Source: Paralteromonas sediminis (lineage in GTDB: Bacteria > Pseudomonadota > Gammaproteobacteria > Enterobacterales > Alteromonadaceae). Taken from it: a DNA stretch of 64,000 nt. Shown piece after piece: positions 11,960 to 20,909 of this stretch. Each line of letters begins with the position of its first letter. Position 1 is the stretch's first letter. The notes under the pieces are model-generated. The model searched no databases. It was given only the letters and a program-made list of their open reading frames with translations, and was not told where the DNA came from. The translations under genes and the position numbers were made by a program. The stretch covers positions 1 through 64,000 of the forward strand of contig NZ_RPOK01000005.1 of the NCBI RefSeq assembly GCF_003820355.1. Direction: 5' to 3'.

Positions 11960-12337
11960 TTACTTAAGCTCTACTTCAGCACCTGCTTCTTCAAGTGCTG
12001 CTTTAAGCTCTTCTGCTTCTTCTTTGCTTACGCCTTCTTTGATTGCTTTAGGAGCAGACTCAACTACTTCTTTAGCTTCTTTAAGGCCTAGGCCAGTTGC
12101 GCCACGAACTGCTTTGATAACCGCAACTTTGTTTCCACCGAATGAAGTCATAACAACGTCGAATTCAGTTTGTTCTGCAGCAGCAGCTTCGCCACCGGCA
12201 GCAGGACCTGCAGCTACTGCAACAGCAGCAGTTGCTTCAACGCCGAACTTCTCTTCAGCTGCTTCGATTAGCTCAACCAATTCCATAACTGGCATTTCAG
12301 CAATCGCGTTCAAGATATCTTCTTTAGTTAGAGCCAT
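11960..12337 (-). CDS. rplL: 50S ribosomal protein L7/L12
   Basis: This is the 125-residue stalk protein that recruits translation GTPases; it is present in several copies per ribosome through binding to L10. The N-terminal dimerisation helix pair ([15 protein letters not shown], residues 1-33) is followed by an alanine/glycine-rich hinge (residues about 36-53). The C-terminal factor-binding domain (residues 54-125) contains the conserved [12 protein letters not shown] helix. It ends in the customary VELK. It is the last gene before the attenuator, 57 bases after rplJ. Confidence 0.98.
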   Translation of the reverse strand: MALTKEDILNAIAEMPVMELVELIEAAEEKFGVEATAAVAVAAGPAAGGEAAAAEQTEFDVVMTSFGGNKVAVIKAVRGATGLGLKEAKEVVESAPKAIKEGVSKEEAEELKAALEEAGAEVELK

Positions 12338-12394
12338 TTTCTCTAAACTCCTGGGTTTAATAAGTTAAAAAATTCAATTTGCCAAAAACGAAAA

Positions 12395-12922
12395 TTATTT
12401 TTCGTCTTTGATCGCCGCCAATACACGCACAAATTTGGTAGGCACTTCGTTGATTGTTTGAACGAATTTGCCAACCGGTGCTTTGAAGGTTGCAAGTAGT
12501 TTTGCAAGTGCTTCGTCGCGAGTCGGTAGTGAAGCCACTGCGTCCAACTTTTCTGGACCCAATAGACCGCTACCAATTGAAAGCGCAGTTACTTTTAGCT
12601 TGTCATTCTCTTTCGAAAAGTCTTTGAAAAGACGTGCTGCACCGCCTGGTGCATCGATAGAGAAACCATAGATAAGCGGACCGGTTAAGGCGCTATCAAG
12701 GTCTGCAAACTTACTGTCTGCCAACGCGCGTTTTGCAAGCGTATTACGAACAACGCGTAGATATACGCCTTGCTCACGTGCTTTAACGCGTAGGTCAGTC
12801 AGTTCTGCAACTTCCATCCCACGGTATTCAGCGACGGCAACGGATAGAGCTCGAGATGCAACATCGCTAACCTCTGCTACGATCTCTTTTTTTGCTGCTA
12901 AGCCTAGTGCCACTGAGTTCAC
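12395..12922 (-). CDS. rplJ: 50S ribosomal protein L10
   Basis: This is the 175-residue base of the L7/L12 stalk. The N-terminal rRNA-binding domain carries the family pattern [16 protein letters not shown]...[10 protein letters not shown], and the C-terminal helix that binds L7/L12 dimers is present. It is about ten residues longer than E. coli L10. It is separated from rplA by 259 bases that hold the L10 leader RNA. The L10-(L12)n complex is expected to bind that leader and repress rplJ and rplL translation. Confidence 0.97.
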   Translation of the reverse strand: MNSVALGLAAKKEIVAEVSDVASRALSVAVAEYRGMEVAELTDLRVKAREQGVYLRVVRNTLAKRALADSKFADLDSALTGPLIYGFSIDAPGGAARLFKDFSKENDKLKVTALSIGSGLLGPEKLDAVASLPTRDEALAKLLATFKAPVGKFVQTINEVPTKFVRVLAAIKDEK

Positions 12923-13019
12923 CTCTTTTTATCTGACATACACAAACTCACTGTGAAGTCAGGGTTCACAGATTGATGTAAAACAACTGTTTTACACCGC
13001 TCTACGGTGTTCTTTTCCC

Positions 13020-13160
13020 AGAAGGTCTGAGTATGAAATCACCGTCTGCGCAGGCTGTTACATTAAGCGGCACCTCACCCAGAGTAGGGGGACACTGCAC
13101 CTGCGGTCTTGGACGGGAGCTTAGTTTCATGCCACAAAGGCAATCCTCTTAGCTCCAACC
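13020..13160 (-). promoter_or_regulatory. L10 leader (autoregulatory mRNA structure)
   Basis: The minus strand upstream of rplJ contains the highly conserved block GTCCAAGACCGCAGGTG (about 13097-13113), a downstream partner CCTGCGCAGACGGTG (about 13040-13054), and a flanking stem GGAGCTAAG...CTTAGCTCC (about 13115-13157). This is the architecture of the Rfam L10 leader family as known from E. coli, where L10 with L12 dimers binds and blocks translation of rplJ-rplL. Boundaries are approximate because no covariance search was possible. Confidence 0.9.
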
Positions 13161-13181
13161 CACATTTTTCAAAGGCCAGTC

Positions 13182-13877
13182 TTATAGACCAACTGACCCC
13201 TTGTCCAAAGTCACGCCTGCGCCCATAGTGGTACTCAAGCTAACTTTTTGAATATATGTACCCTTAGCTGAAGAAGGCTTGGCTTTCTTCAAGGCTTCAA
13301 GCAAAGCTTCAAGGTTTTCTTGAATTTGGTTTGCTTCAAAAGCAATTTTACCAATGCTTGCGTGAATGATACCGTTTTTGTCGTTGCGATAACGAACCTG
13401 ACCAGCCTTAGCATTTTTAACTGCTTCAGCAACGTTAGGTGTAACAGTACCCGTTTTAGGGTTAGGCATAAGGCCACGAGGACCAAGAATTTGACCTAGC
13501 TGACCAACAACGCGCATCGCGTCAGGGCTTGCTACTACCACGTCAAAGTTCATTTCGCCTTTCTTAACCTGATCGGCTAAATCTTCCATACCTACGATGT
13601 CAGCACCCGCTTCTTTCGCCGCATCAGCGTTTGCACCTTGAGTGAAAACGGCAACGCGAACGTCTTTACCTGTACCGTTAGGCAGTACAGTTGCGCCACG
13701 AACATTTTGGTCAGATTTCTTAGCATCGATGCCAAGATTAACTGCTACGTCTACGCTTTCAGCGAATTTTGCAGTAGCAAGTTCTTTCAACAAAGCAACC
13801 GCTTCATTGATTTCGTATTCTTTAGTTGCGTCAACCTTCTCACGGATGGTGCGCATGCGTTTTGTTAACTTAGCCAT
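13182..13877 (-). CDS. rplA: 50S ribosomal protein L1
   Basis: This is the 231-residue L1-stalk protein, which controls release of deacylated tRNA from the E site and represses its own operon. The signature region with [20 protein letters not shown] and [14 protein letters not shown] is intact (residues about 112-155). It begins [16 protein letters not shown]. It starts four bases after rplK stops, so the two genes are translationally coupled as in E. coli. The L1 operator should lie in the rplK leader. Confidence 0.98.
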   Translation of the reverse strand: MAKLTKRMRTIREKVDATKEYEINEAVALLKELATAKFAESVDVAVNLGIDAKKSDQNVRGATVLPNGTGKDVRVAVFTQGANADAAKEAGADIVGMEDLADQVKKGEMNFDVVVASPDAMRVVGQLGQILGPRGLMPNPKTGTVTPNVAEAVKNAKAGQVRYRNDKNGIIHASIGKIAFEANQIQENLEALLEALKKAKPSSAKGTYIQKVSLSTTMGAGVTLDKGSVGL

Positions 13878-13881
13878 GCGA

Positions 13882-14310
13882 TTAGTCCTCTACGTTCAAG
13901 CCCATGCTGCGAGCAGAACCCGCGATTGTGCGTACTGCCGCGTCCAAATCAGCTGCCGTTAGGTCAGGCTCTTTAGCTTTAGCAATTTCTTCTAGCTGAG
14001 CGCGAGTTACTTTACCCACTTTCTCAGTGTTTGGACGACCAGAACCGCTCTTGATGCCTGCTGCTTTCTTAAGCAAGAAAGACGCAGGAGGCGTTTTGGT
14101 TTCGAACGTGAAAGAACGGTCTTCATATACCGTGATTTCTACAGGTACCGGAGCACCTTTTTCGAGACTTTCTGTTTTTGCGTTAAACGCTTTACAGAAT
14201 TCCATGATGTTCACACCGTGCTGACCTAGTGCAGGACCAACTGGTGGACTAGGGTTAGCAGCACCTGCTGCAACCTGGAGCTTAATTAAGCCCGTTACTT
14301 TTTTAGCCAT
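13882..14310 (-). CDS. rplK: 50S ribosomal protein L11
   Basis: This is the 142-residue protein of the GTPase-associated centre. It is also needed for RelA-dependent (stringent) sensing of uncharged tRNA. The proline-rich N-terminal helix [21 protein letters not shown] and the C-terminal rRNA-binding domain with [12 protein letters not shown] are present. It is the first gene of the rplKAJL-rpoBC operon and has its own strong promoter 90 bases upstream. The nearest upstream gene is not nusG, as would be usual, but a sensor kinase. Confidence 0.98.
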   Translation of the reverse strand: MAKKVTGLIKLQVAAGAANPSPPVGPALGQHGVNIMEFCKAFNAKTESLEKGAPVPVEITVYEDRSFTFETKTPPASFLLKKAAGIKSGSGRPNTEKVGKVTRAQLEEIAKAKEPDLTAADLDAAVRTIAGSARSMGLNVED

Positions 14311-14343
14311 TGTCTTCGCTCTCTTTTATGGGTCTAACGCCTT

Positions 14344-14363
14344 GCAAATACGAGAATATTTGC
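14344..14363 (-). repeat. Inverted repeat in the rplK leader
   Basis: GCAAATA and TATTTGC form a perfect 7-bp stem around a 6-base loop, inside the approximately 83-base untranslated leader between the rplK promoter and start codon. It is a possible part of the L1 translational operator that is known to occupy this leader in E. coli. I could not match the L1-binding consensus confidently, so only the inverted repeat itself is certain. Confidence 0.4.
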
Positions 14364-14399
14364 TCAAACGGCTTCCCGTTCGGTCTAAAAGGGTCGCGA

Positions 14400-14428
14400 A
14401 TTATAGTTGAGGTTCAAATATTGTGCAA
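14400..14428 (-). promoter_or_regulatory. Sigma70 promoter of the rplKAJL-rpoBC operon
   Basis: Minus strand: the -35 box is TTGCAC (14423-14428), the spacer is 17 bases and the -10 box is a perfect TATAAT (14400-14405), followed by the GC-rich discriminator TCGCGACCC. This is a near-ideal promoter and makes the rplK operon independent of secE-nusG. No terminator was seen between the stop of the sensor kinase gene (14516) and this promoter, so kinase transcripts may also read into rplK. Confidence 0.88.
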
Positions 14429-14515
14429 CCATGTTTTGAGATTATTTTGAACACTGGGCGTGAAACGGGTTTAATAGTTTCGGAAACTGGTGAGGGCTGA
14501 GTTCTTTTCCTATGG

Positions 14516-17068
14516 TTACGCGTCATCTCGTTCAGCCGGTTTTAAATAACGGCACAGTACCGATTGTAGTTTGTCTACATTGAAAGGCTTAGTCAGATAG
14601 TCCGTCATTCCGGCGTCCAGGCACTTCGCTTCATTGTCTCCCGTCGTATCAGCTGTAAGTGCAATAATTGGGATACTTGTAGATCCAGGCTTAGCGCTAG
14701 CCCTTATGGCTTGAGTCGCCTGGTAACCATCAATACCCGGTAACATACAATCCATAAATATAACGTCAAAAGAGTCTTGCTCGTAATATTCCACCCCTTT
14801 TTCACCGTCCTCAGCCCAGATGACTTGAAGGCCCATACCTTTTAGCAGTGTGTCCAAAATCATAAAGTTGATCTCATTGTCTTCAACCACAAGAATTTTA
14901 CCTTGCATGAGTGTGGGCGACTCAGAGTGCTCAACTGGGGCGGATTTAGTTTCGGTATTAATTAATGACAGTATGTCACGCTCTAGTGCTGGTTTATAAA
15001 TCACCTTGTGGAAATACGACTTAGCCCTTTGGGTTGTGCTTGCATCTTCAACCGAGGTAAATAGAATACGGCGTGTCTTCGGACCAGGGTTAGCCTTTTG
15101 TATCCAGTCTATGCCATCAATACCTGGCATCATATAATCCACTATCACAACGTCGAAGTGCTCGCCTGCACAGATCCGTTCTAATGCTTTGAAGGGCTCA
15201 ATAAAGCACTCCACATGGGCATTGACATTGGCCAGAATTTCACTCAGAACATCAAGATTCGGTTTTATATCGTCAAGAATTAGCACCTTAAGGCCCGCCC
15301 ATTGCGTCTCGTACGTTTGCTCGTGCTGCGTTTCATTTTCTAGAATGTCGACGGGAACACTGAAGTAAAAGGTTGAACCGATATCTGGCTCAGATGCCAC
15401 TTTAAGCTTCCCTCCCATAATTTCGATGATGGCAGCTGATAACGCAAGTCCCAATCCAGTACCGCCATATTTACGGGAAGTGGAGCTGTCGGCTTGCTTA
15501 AACGCATCAAAAATAATGTCGCATTGCTCGGCAGTCAACCCAATTCCAGAATCACTTACCTCAACCCTAAGCATCCGCGCATTGTCGGTAATTGTTGCTT
15601 TCACTGAAACATAGCCTTTGGATGTAAACTTAATTGCATTTGATAACAAATTACTGATCACCTGTCCGAGTTTGGCATCATCCAGCTCGGCCACTATGTG
15701 TTCCAAATCTTGTGCGTGAAGAATTAAGTCTAAATGTTTTTCCTGTGCACTTGCTTTGAAAGACAAGACTAGGTTGCTGAGAAGTCGCGCAAGCTGAACC
15801 GAGCGAGGGGAGAGAACTAATTCATTCGCCTCCACTTTGGATAAGTCCAGCACTTCGTTGATAAGGTGCATCAAACGGTTACCGGACAATAAAATAGTAT
15901 CAACTTTTTGTTTTTGCTCATGAGTCATAGACGTTTTAGCTAACAATTGCGTCATGCCCAACACACCGTTCAGTGGAGTTCTGATTTCGTGACTCATGTT
16001 AGCCAGAAACTGTGACTTGGCCACCACGGCCTGCTCAGCCTGACTTTTCGCATCGACAAGTTGATGCTCTCGGGTTCGGATCAGATTGGTGATTTTGGCG
16101 GCGATGCCATAACCAATCAGGCAAAAAATAACAACACAGATCAGTGCTATGTACATGGAATATGCGTTAACTTTTCTACTTTGTAGCGCTAATGCATCGA
16201 AAGGTACCAACACAAAAAAGGTCCAACCCAGCTCACTGAATTCAAATTTTGAGACCCAGTTCAACTCACCATCAAGGGTTATTTGTGCTTCTTCTGTGTG
16301 CCCCATGCGCCGGAATTTTTCAATCACAGACTCGCTGGCGAACTCGGAAAGGTTACCGAATAAGGAGTCTTTATTACCCGTATCGGCAAGTATTCTCCCG
16401 CCTTTCTCAATTAGCAGAAAACGTTCGTCAAACTGTAAATCTATATTTCGAAGAATGTCGTTTAGTTGCGCAAGGGAAACATCGACGCCTAATACACCCG
16501 ACCAGCTGTTTTCCAGCGTCAATGATCTCACAGTGGAAATAACTACGGTGTCGTCTTGCGCCCAGTAATAGGCGGGAGGGCGAACAATGTTTCCCTTACC
16601 TTGTAGTCCAGATACATACCATGGCCGCTTTGTAGGATCGTAGTTATCAGGAAGAGAACCCGTTGGCCACTGCAAGTAACCGCCCCGCCTGTCACCTAAA
16701 TATACATAAGCAATATCTGGCATGCTGTTGCCAATATTTTGAAACTGCTGATAAATTTGTTGCAGTAACGGGCTTGTCAGTTCGATGGATTCCGCTGAAA
16801 TGTTGGTTTTTTGCTGATATTGAGGAAGCTGCCCGAGGCTATTCTTTACTAGGTTTGTGTTGGCCAAAAAGTTAGCCCTGGCCTCAACCTGATCAAAAAT
16901 GGCAGTGACGTGCCGCTCGACATGACCAACTTCAGAGATAAAACGTTGATGGATTTGTTCCTCAGCAATGCCTTCAATAATAAAAGAAGAGATGACGGTC
17001 GATAACAGCACGGGCAACGCAACAGAAAACAAAATCAAAAATGACAACAGCGCTTTTAAGTTTTTCAA
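14516..17068 (-). CDS. Hybrid sensor histidine kinase with Cache sensor and two receiver domains
   Basis: This is an 850-residue inner-membrane two-component kinase. A first membrane segment (residues about 7-30) is followed by a periplasmic double-Cache domain (about 35-295, with DPTKRPWYVSG near 144-154 as in dCache_1) and a second membrane segment (about 303-325). The HisKA H-box is SHEIRTPLNG with the phospho-acceptor His at 360. A HATPase domain follows, with N-box NLLSNAIKF and G-boxes DSGIGL and GGTGLGLALS. Two receiver domains close the protein; both keep their acidic pocket, phospho-acceptor aspartate (IVDYMMPG; FMDCMLPG) and lysine. No HPt domain and no partner regulator gene lie nearby. 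The gene sits between nusG (with its terminator) and rplK, an unusual location. Ligand and output are unknown. Confidence 0.93.
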   Translation of the reverse strand: MKNLKALLSFLILFSVALPVLLSTVISSFIIEGIAEEQIHQRFISEVGHVERHVTAIFDQVEARANFLANTNLVKNSLGQLPQYQQKTNISAESIELTSPLLQQIYQQFQNIGNSMPDIAYVYLGDRRGGYLQWPTGSLPDNYDPTKRPWYVSGLQGKGNIVRPPAYYWAQDDTVVISTVRSLTLENSWSGVLGVDVSLAQLNDILRNIDLQFDERFLLIEKGGRILADTGNKDSLFGNLSEFASESVIEKFRRMGHTEEAQITLDGELNWVSKFEFSELGWTFFVLVPFDALALQSRKVNAYSMYIALICVVIFCLIGYGIAAKITNLIRTREHQLVDAKSQAEQAVVAKSQFLANMSHEIRTPLNGVLGMTQLLAKTSMTHEQKQKVDTILLSGNRLMHLINEVLDLSKVEANELVLSPRSVQLARLLSNLVLSFKASAQEKHLDLILHAQDLEHIVAELDDAKLGQVISNLLSNAIKFTSKGYVSVKATITDNARMLRVEVSDSGIGLTAEQCDIIFDAFKQADSSTSRKYGGTGLGLALSAAIIEIMGGKLKVASEPDIGSTFYFSVPVDILENETQHEQTYETQWAGLKVLILDDIKPNLDVLSEILANVNAHVECFIEPFKALERICAGEHFDVVIVDYMMPGIDGIDWIQKANPGPKTRRILFTSVEDASTTQRAKSYFHKVIYKPALERDILSLINTETKSAPVEHSESPTLMQGKILVVEDNEINFMILDTLLKGMGLQVIWAEDGEKGVEYYEQDSFDVIFMDCMLPGIDGYQATQAIRASAKPGSTSIPIIALTADTTGDNEAKCLDAGMTDYLTKPFNVDKLQSVLCRYLKPAERDDA

Positions 17069-17313
17069 TGTGCCGGTCGCCCAACGAATACATTAGTGAA
17101 TAGTTAAAAGGGTAGCATTCAATAAGGCATTTTTTAAATTGGGCCTGATTAATGGGCCACTGCAAGCTCAGAGCATTACACCAAAGTAAGCATAGCGTTT
17201 CATCTATAATTCGAAATGCTGATGGAGACTATAAAATCCCTGACGATTTCCCTTCTGAACTTCTATTAACAGGAGCTAAAACTCTTCTAATTTCTTATCT
17301 GGCTCGCACTGGC

Positions 17314-17343
17314 AAAAAAAAAGCGACAATTTTCATTGTCGCT
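17314..17343 (-). terminator. Intrinsic terminator after nusG
   Basis: Minus strand: a 9-bp perfect stem, AGCGACAAT / ATTGTCGCT, with a GAAA tetraloop is followed by a run of eight or more T residues. It lies 21 bases after the nusG stop. This is a textbook strong terminator closing the tRNA-Trp-secE-nusG unit, so the downstream kinase gene must use its own promoter in 17069-17313. I could not define that promoter confidently. Confidence 0.93.
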
Positions 17344-17364
17344 TTCTCAAAAGTGCTTTTACTC

Positions 17365-17898
17365 TTAGCCTTTCTCAACCTGACCAAACTCGAGGTCAAC
17401 AGGAGTTGAACGACCAAATATAAGAACTGAAACCTTCACGCGGCTTTTTTCGTAATCGACTTCTTCGACTACGCCATTGAAGTCTGCGAAAGGTCCATCG
17501 ATAACCCGAACCACTTCGCCGGGTTCGAACAAGGTTTTTGGTTTTGGCTTGTCTACAGACTCTTCCAGTCTGTTAAGGATAGCGTCGGCTTCGCGCTGAG
17601 TTATAGGCATTGGACGGTCTGAAGTGCCTCCAATGAAGCCAAGTACACGTGGTACACTTTTTACCAAGTGCCAAGAGTCTTCGTTCATATCCATTTCAAC
17701 CAATACATAACCAGGGTAAAACTTGCGCTCTGATTTGCGTTTTTGACCCGCACGCATCTCGACCACTTCTTCGGTTGGAACGAGGATTTGACCGAAATGC
17801 TCTTCCATGTTGTGCATTTTGATGTATTCCTCGAGCGTTTTTTTAACGCGAGATTCATACTGAGAGAAAGCTTGTACAACGTACCAACGCATTGCCAT
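17365..17898 (-). CDS. nusG: Transcription termination/antitermination factor NusG
   Basis: This is a 177-residue cytoplasmic elongation factor that binds RNA polymerase through its N-terminal NGN domain ([13 protein letters not shown] at the start) and couples it to Rho or ribosomal S10 through the C-terminal KOW domain ([14 protein letters not shown], residues about 135-150). Length matches the E. coli-type protein. It follows secE by three bases, so the pair is translationally coupled. A strong terminator follows, which separates it from the kinase gene and rplK. Confidence 0.98.
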   Translation of the reverse strand: MAMRWYVVQAFSQYESRVKKTLEEYIKMHNMEEHFGQILVPTEEVVEMRAGQKRKSERKFYPGYVLVEMDMNEDSWHLVKSVPRVLGFIGGTSDRPMPITQREADAILNRLEESVDKPKPKTLFEPGEVVRVIDGPFADFNGVVEEVDYEKSRVKVSVLIFGRSTPVDLEFGQVEKG

Positions 17899-17901
17899 GG
17901 A

Positions 17902-18285
17902 TTACACTCCTATTCCGGTTACCCAGCCAACTACACGTACGATAATACCGTCCAGCCCCCATAGAAGAAGCCCAACGATCACTGTCGCCGCCAGTACAAT
18001 CAAGGTAGTTTGCGTAGCTTCTTGTCGGCTTGGCCAAACTACTTTACGCACTTCTACTCTGGATTCTTTAGAAAAAGTTAGGAACTGCTTGCCCTTTTCG
18101 GTCGTTGCAGCAATAAATCCGGCAATCACAACAACCGCAACGGCTGCCAATGCGCGATAGAGCACTGATACTTCCTGATACAGGTAATTAGCAGTGACCA
18201 AACCGCCTAATAATGCAATGGCAATTAGCCACTTTAATGTGTCCAAAGGATTGGACGCGTTTTCTGTCTTTTCACTCATGCTCAA
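17902..18285 (-). CDS. secE: Preprotein translocase subunit SecE
   Basis: This is a 127-residue inner-membrane subunit of the SecYEG channel. Two N-terminal membrane helices (residues about 16-35 and 40-60) precede the conserved amphipathic region (EKGKQFLTFSKESRVEVRKVVWPSR in part, residues about 64-88) and the essential C-terminal helix (TLIVLAATVIVGLLLWGLD region). The three-helix form is typical of gammaproteobacteria. The gene starts 27 bases after the 3' end of tRNA-Trp, with no terminator between, so it shares the tRNA promoter. Confidence 0.97.
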   Translation of the reverse strand: MSMSEKTENASNPLDTLKWLIAIALLGGLVTANYLYQEVSVLYRALAAVAVVVIAGFIAATTEKGKQFLTFSKESRVEVRKVVWPSRQEATQTTLIVLAATVIVGLLLWGLDGIIVRVVGWVTGIGV

Positions 18286-18312
18286 TTCCGGCCTTACCCG
18301 ATATTATAAAGT

Positions 18313-18389
18313 TGGCAGGGGTGGAGGGACTCGAACCCCCAACCATCGGTTTTGGAGACCGCTGTTCTACCAATTCGAACTACACCCCT
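18313..18389 (-). tRNA. tRNA-Trp (anticodon CCA)
   Basis: The minus strand folds as a 77-base tRNA: acceptor AGGGGTG paired with CACCCCT, a D-arm GTTC...GAAC, anticodon stem CGGT/ACCG with loop CTCCAAA (anticodon CCA, tryptophan), T-arm with GTTCGAGTC, and an encoded 3' GCCA. It closely resembles E. coli tRNA-Trp. It is the first element of the tRNA-Trp-secE-nusG unit, an arrangement common in Proteobacteria. Confidence 0.97.
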
Positions 18390-18502
18390 GCTGATGGTAC
18401 GCCGCCTCGCAGCCGCACACCGTTTAACAGTTACACTTCCCTTGTGAATTTTTAGCAATCTTTTTGGAAAAGTCAGCGCAGATTCGCAAGGAAGGGACGC
18501 GT

Positions 18503-18530
18503 ATTATACTTAAGCATATCTGGGTGACAA
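18503..18530 (-). promoter_or_regulatory. Sigma70 promoter of tRNA-Trp-secE-nusG
   Basis: Minus strand: the -35 box is TTGTCA (18525-18530), the spacer is 16 bases and the -10 box is a perfect TATAAT (18503-18508). It is followed by a GC-rich discriminator (ACGCGTCCC), as expected for a stable-RNA promoter under stringent control. The -35 box lies within the inverted repeat that also includes the stop codon of the upstream ABC exporter gene. Confidence 0.8.
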
Positions 18531-18553
18531 GGGTCTTTTTCAAGCCCTTGTCA
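18525..18553 (-). repeat. 9-bp inverted repeat spanning the ABC-exporter stop codon and the tRNA-Trp -35 box
   Basis: TGACAAGGG (18525-18533) and CCCTTGTCA (18545-18553) form a perfect inverted repeat with an 11-base loop. The minus-strand TGA at 18551-18553 is the stop codon of the ABC exporter gene, and the other arm supplies the -35 box of the tRNA promoter. No T-run follows, so its value as a terminator is doubtful. Confidence 0.6.
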
Positions 18554-20389
18554 TTCCAACCCTAAAAACCCACCAGTTTGGTGTGCCCACAACTTGGCAT
18601 AAATGCCATTTTGGGCCAATAGAGCCTGATGACTTCCAGATTCCACCACCTTGCCATTGTCCAAAACAATTAAGCGATCCATTTGTGCAATAGTGGACAA
18701 TCTATGGGCGATTGCCAAAACCGTTTTGTTTTCCATCACTTTGTTTAAACAGGCTTGAATAGCCGCTTCAACTTCTGAGTCCAATGCTGAGGTGGCTTCG
18801 TCTAGAATAAGAATAGGCGCATCTTTTAGCAGTACTCGTGCAATCGCAATACGCTGACGCTGGCCACCAGAAAGTTTAACGCCACGCTCTCCAACATGCG
18901 CGTCATACCCAGTGCGACCCTCCTTATCCGAGAGCGTTAGTATAAAGTCGTGCGCCTCTGCCTGTTTGGCCGCCCATATCATTTCTTCTTCTGTGGCATC
19001 CTGTTTTCCGTACATGATGTTGTCTCTTACCGAGCGGTGCATCAGCGAGGTATCCTGCGTCACCATACTGATCTTTTCTCGCAACAGCTCTTGCGGTGTT
19101 TGTGCCACATTTTGTCCATCTATGGTTATGCTTCCACTGTTCAAATCATAAAAGCGCAACAACAGGTTGACTAATGTAGACTTGCCCGCACCTGAGCGCC
19201 CGACAATACCTACTTTTTCACCAGCACCTATGGTCAGGTTAAGTGCTTCAAAAACGTTTATATCCTGATGTTTACCCGGGTAGGAAAATTCAATCGCGTT
19301 AAAATGAATCTCCCCTCCGTGTACGTTCAGTTTTTTAGCTGGCGAAGGGTCTACCACATCAATAGAGCGTGACAGAGTATTGATGCCATCCTGAACTGTA
19401 CCTAGGTTTTCAAACAGGGAAGACACCTCCCACATTATCCAATGTGAAATACCATTTAGCCGCAGACACAGGCTCACGGCGACGGCTATTTCACCAGGCG
19501 TTATTGATCCCTGTATCCAGAACAACACTGACAAAGCCGCCACTGAAAAGATAAGCAGCCCACTGGCGATTTCTACACACAGTTCGAGTACAGTGACTAG
19601 ACGCATCTGTGGGTAAACCGCCTTTAGGAAACCGTCCATACTCTCTTTGGCATATTCAGCTTCGCGATTACTGTGCGAAAACAATTTCACAGTCATCATG
19701 TTGGTATAGCTATCGACGATCCTTCCCGTCATTAGAGACCGGGCATCAGCCTGTTTTTGTGATACTTTTTTCAGGCGCGGAACCAAAACGCGCAGTATGC
19801 TGGCGTAGACCACCAACCACACAAACAAAGGAATAGATAAGCGCCAGTCAGCAGCAAAAACCAAAGTAATAACACTGACAAAATACACACCAATGTAAAC
19901 AGCCAGATCAAGCATTTTCATCACAGTTTCGCGCACTGAAAGCGCCGTTTGCATTACTTTAGTGGCCACCCGGCCGGCAAATTCATTTTGAAAAAAAGAC
20001 AACGACTGTTTTAGCAGGTACCGATGTGCTTGCCATCGAATGGCCATGGGATAATTACCCATTAACGCCTGATGTTTTATCATTGAGTGGAGAAACACGG
20101 CTCCGGGAATGGCAACCAATGCAATGGCACCCATGCCTATGAGTGTCCATTTTTCGTCCTGCCACAGGGTCTCTCGATTTTGCGTTGCAAACCAATCAAC
20201 CAATTGCCCTAAGAAGCCATATAAAGCGACTTCCATCACTGCGATGGTTGCACTCAACAGCGATACTGTCAGTAAGATAGGCCACATGCCCTTTGAATAA
20301 TGACGACAAAATGCCCATAACCCCGTCGGAGGTTGCTCTGGATTTGCCGACGGGAAAGGCTGAGTTAGACGCTCAAAAAAAGTAAACAT
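18551..20389 (-). CDS. ABC exporter, fused membrane and ATPase domains
   Basis: This 612-residue half-transporter of the MsbA/multidrug exporter type is expected to work as a dimer in the inner membrane. An N-terminal six-helix transmembrane domain spans residues about 35-330. The nucleotide-binding domain (about 365-600) has Walker A GRSGAGKST, signature LSGGQRQR, Walker B ILILDEATSALD and the H-loop AIAHRLST. Its substrate cannot be told from sequence, and the neighbours (a MAPEG protein 18 bases upstream of its start, then a helicase) give no clear clue. The stop codon lies in an inverted repeat. Confidence 0.92.
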   Translation of the reverse strand: MFTFFERLTQPFPSANPEQPPTGLWAFCRHYSKGMWPILLTVSLLSATIAVMEVALYGFLGQLVDWFATQNRETLWQDEKWTLIGMGAIALVAIPGAVFLHSMIKHQALMGNYPMAIRWQAHRYLLKQSLSFFQNEFAGRVATKVMQTALSVRETVMKMLDLAVYIGVYFVSVITLVFAADWRLSIPLFVWLVVYASILRVLVPRLKKVSQKQADARSLMTGRIVDSYTNMMTVKLFSHSNREAEYAKESMDGFLKAVYPQMRLVTVLELCVEIASGLLIFSVAALSVLFWIQGSITPGEIAVAVSLCLRLNGISHWIMWEVSSLFENLGTVQDGINTLSRSIDVVDPSPAKKLNVHGGEIHFNAIEFSYPGKHQDINVFEALNLTIGAGEKVGIVGRSGAGKSTLVNLLLRFYDLNSGSITIDGQNVAQTPQELLREKISMVTQDTSLMHRSVRDNIMYGKQDATEEEMIWAAKQAEAHDFILTLSDKEGRTGYDAHVGERGVKLSGGQRQRIAIARVLLKDAPILILDEATSALDSEVEAAIQACLNKVMENKTVLAIAHRLSTIAQMDRLIVLDNGKVVESGSHQALLAQNGIYAKLWAHQTGGFLGLE

Positions 20390-20407
20390 GTGGCAAGAAA
20401 AGTATCC

Positions 20408-20818
20408 CTAGTGAATAAAGAATTGGTAAAGCCAGAAAATCACAATACCTATTTGAATTAAAAACAATACAAATCGAATTTGGATCGCTAGGTTGCTGAT
20501 CGAAATCAAGTGAACAATAGACTGGCCTATCCTGGCACTCAATAGCACTAGCGCTAAGGCGTCGGTTATTGCCGTTGAACCGGTTGCAAGTGAGTACAGC
20601 AAGGCCCCTCCAATAATGGCAAAGCTCTCTGAGCAATTGGCCTGTGCACGGGTAAGTCTGAAACCAAAATCCGGCACATCACTGCCATCGGCAGCAAACT
20701 TTAACCCTTTTTTTTGCTTGCTTTGCACCAAACTCGTTCGATACACAGCTAATGCAATAAGCAAGACCAGTGTCCATGCAATATAACCAAGTAGAGCAAT
20801 GCCCGTTTCTGTCATCAT
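20408..20818 (-). CDS. MAPEG family membrane protein
   Basis: This 136-residue protein has four predicted membrane helices (residues about 5-27, 64-82, 84-104 and 110-133). The MAPEG-type motif RLTRAQANCSESF is in the loop after helix 1 (residues about 54-66), corresponding to the RxxRAxxNxxE pattern of bacterial members. The family includes glutathione-dependent membrane enzymes in eukaryotes; bacterial members are mostly uncharacterised. It lies 18 bases upstream of the ABC exporter on the same strand, so the two are probably co-transcribed. Translation may start at either of the first two adjacent ATG codons. Confidence 0.85.
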   Translation of the reverse strand: MMTETGIALLGYIAWTLVLLIALAVYRTSLVQSKQKKGLKFAADGSDVPDFGFRLTRAQANCSESFAIIGGALLYSLATGSTAITDALALVLLSARIGQSIVHLISISNLAIQIRFVLFLIQIGIVIFWLYQFFIH

Positions 20819-20909
20819 GGTAATTCCTCAATTAGATTTGATAACCACTGAATTAAGACCACTATAACAGCAAAGAAATTACAAAAAGCGGCAGCGTGCA
20901 AAGTTTGAG

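Noticed and set aside
11925-12368. 147-residue Ala/Ser-rich open frame antisense to rplL
   Set aside because: A shadow of the alanine-rich L7/L12 gene; the composition follows from rplL codons.
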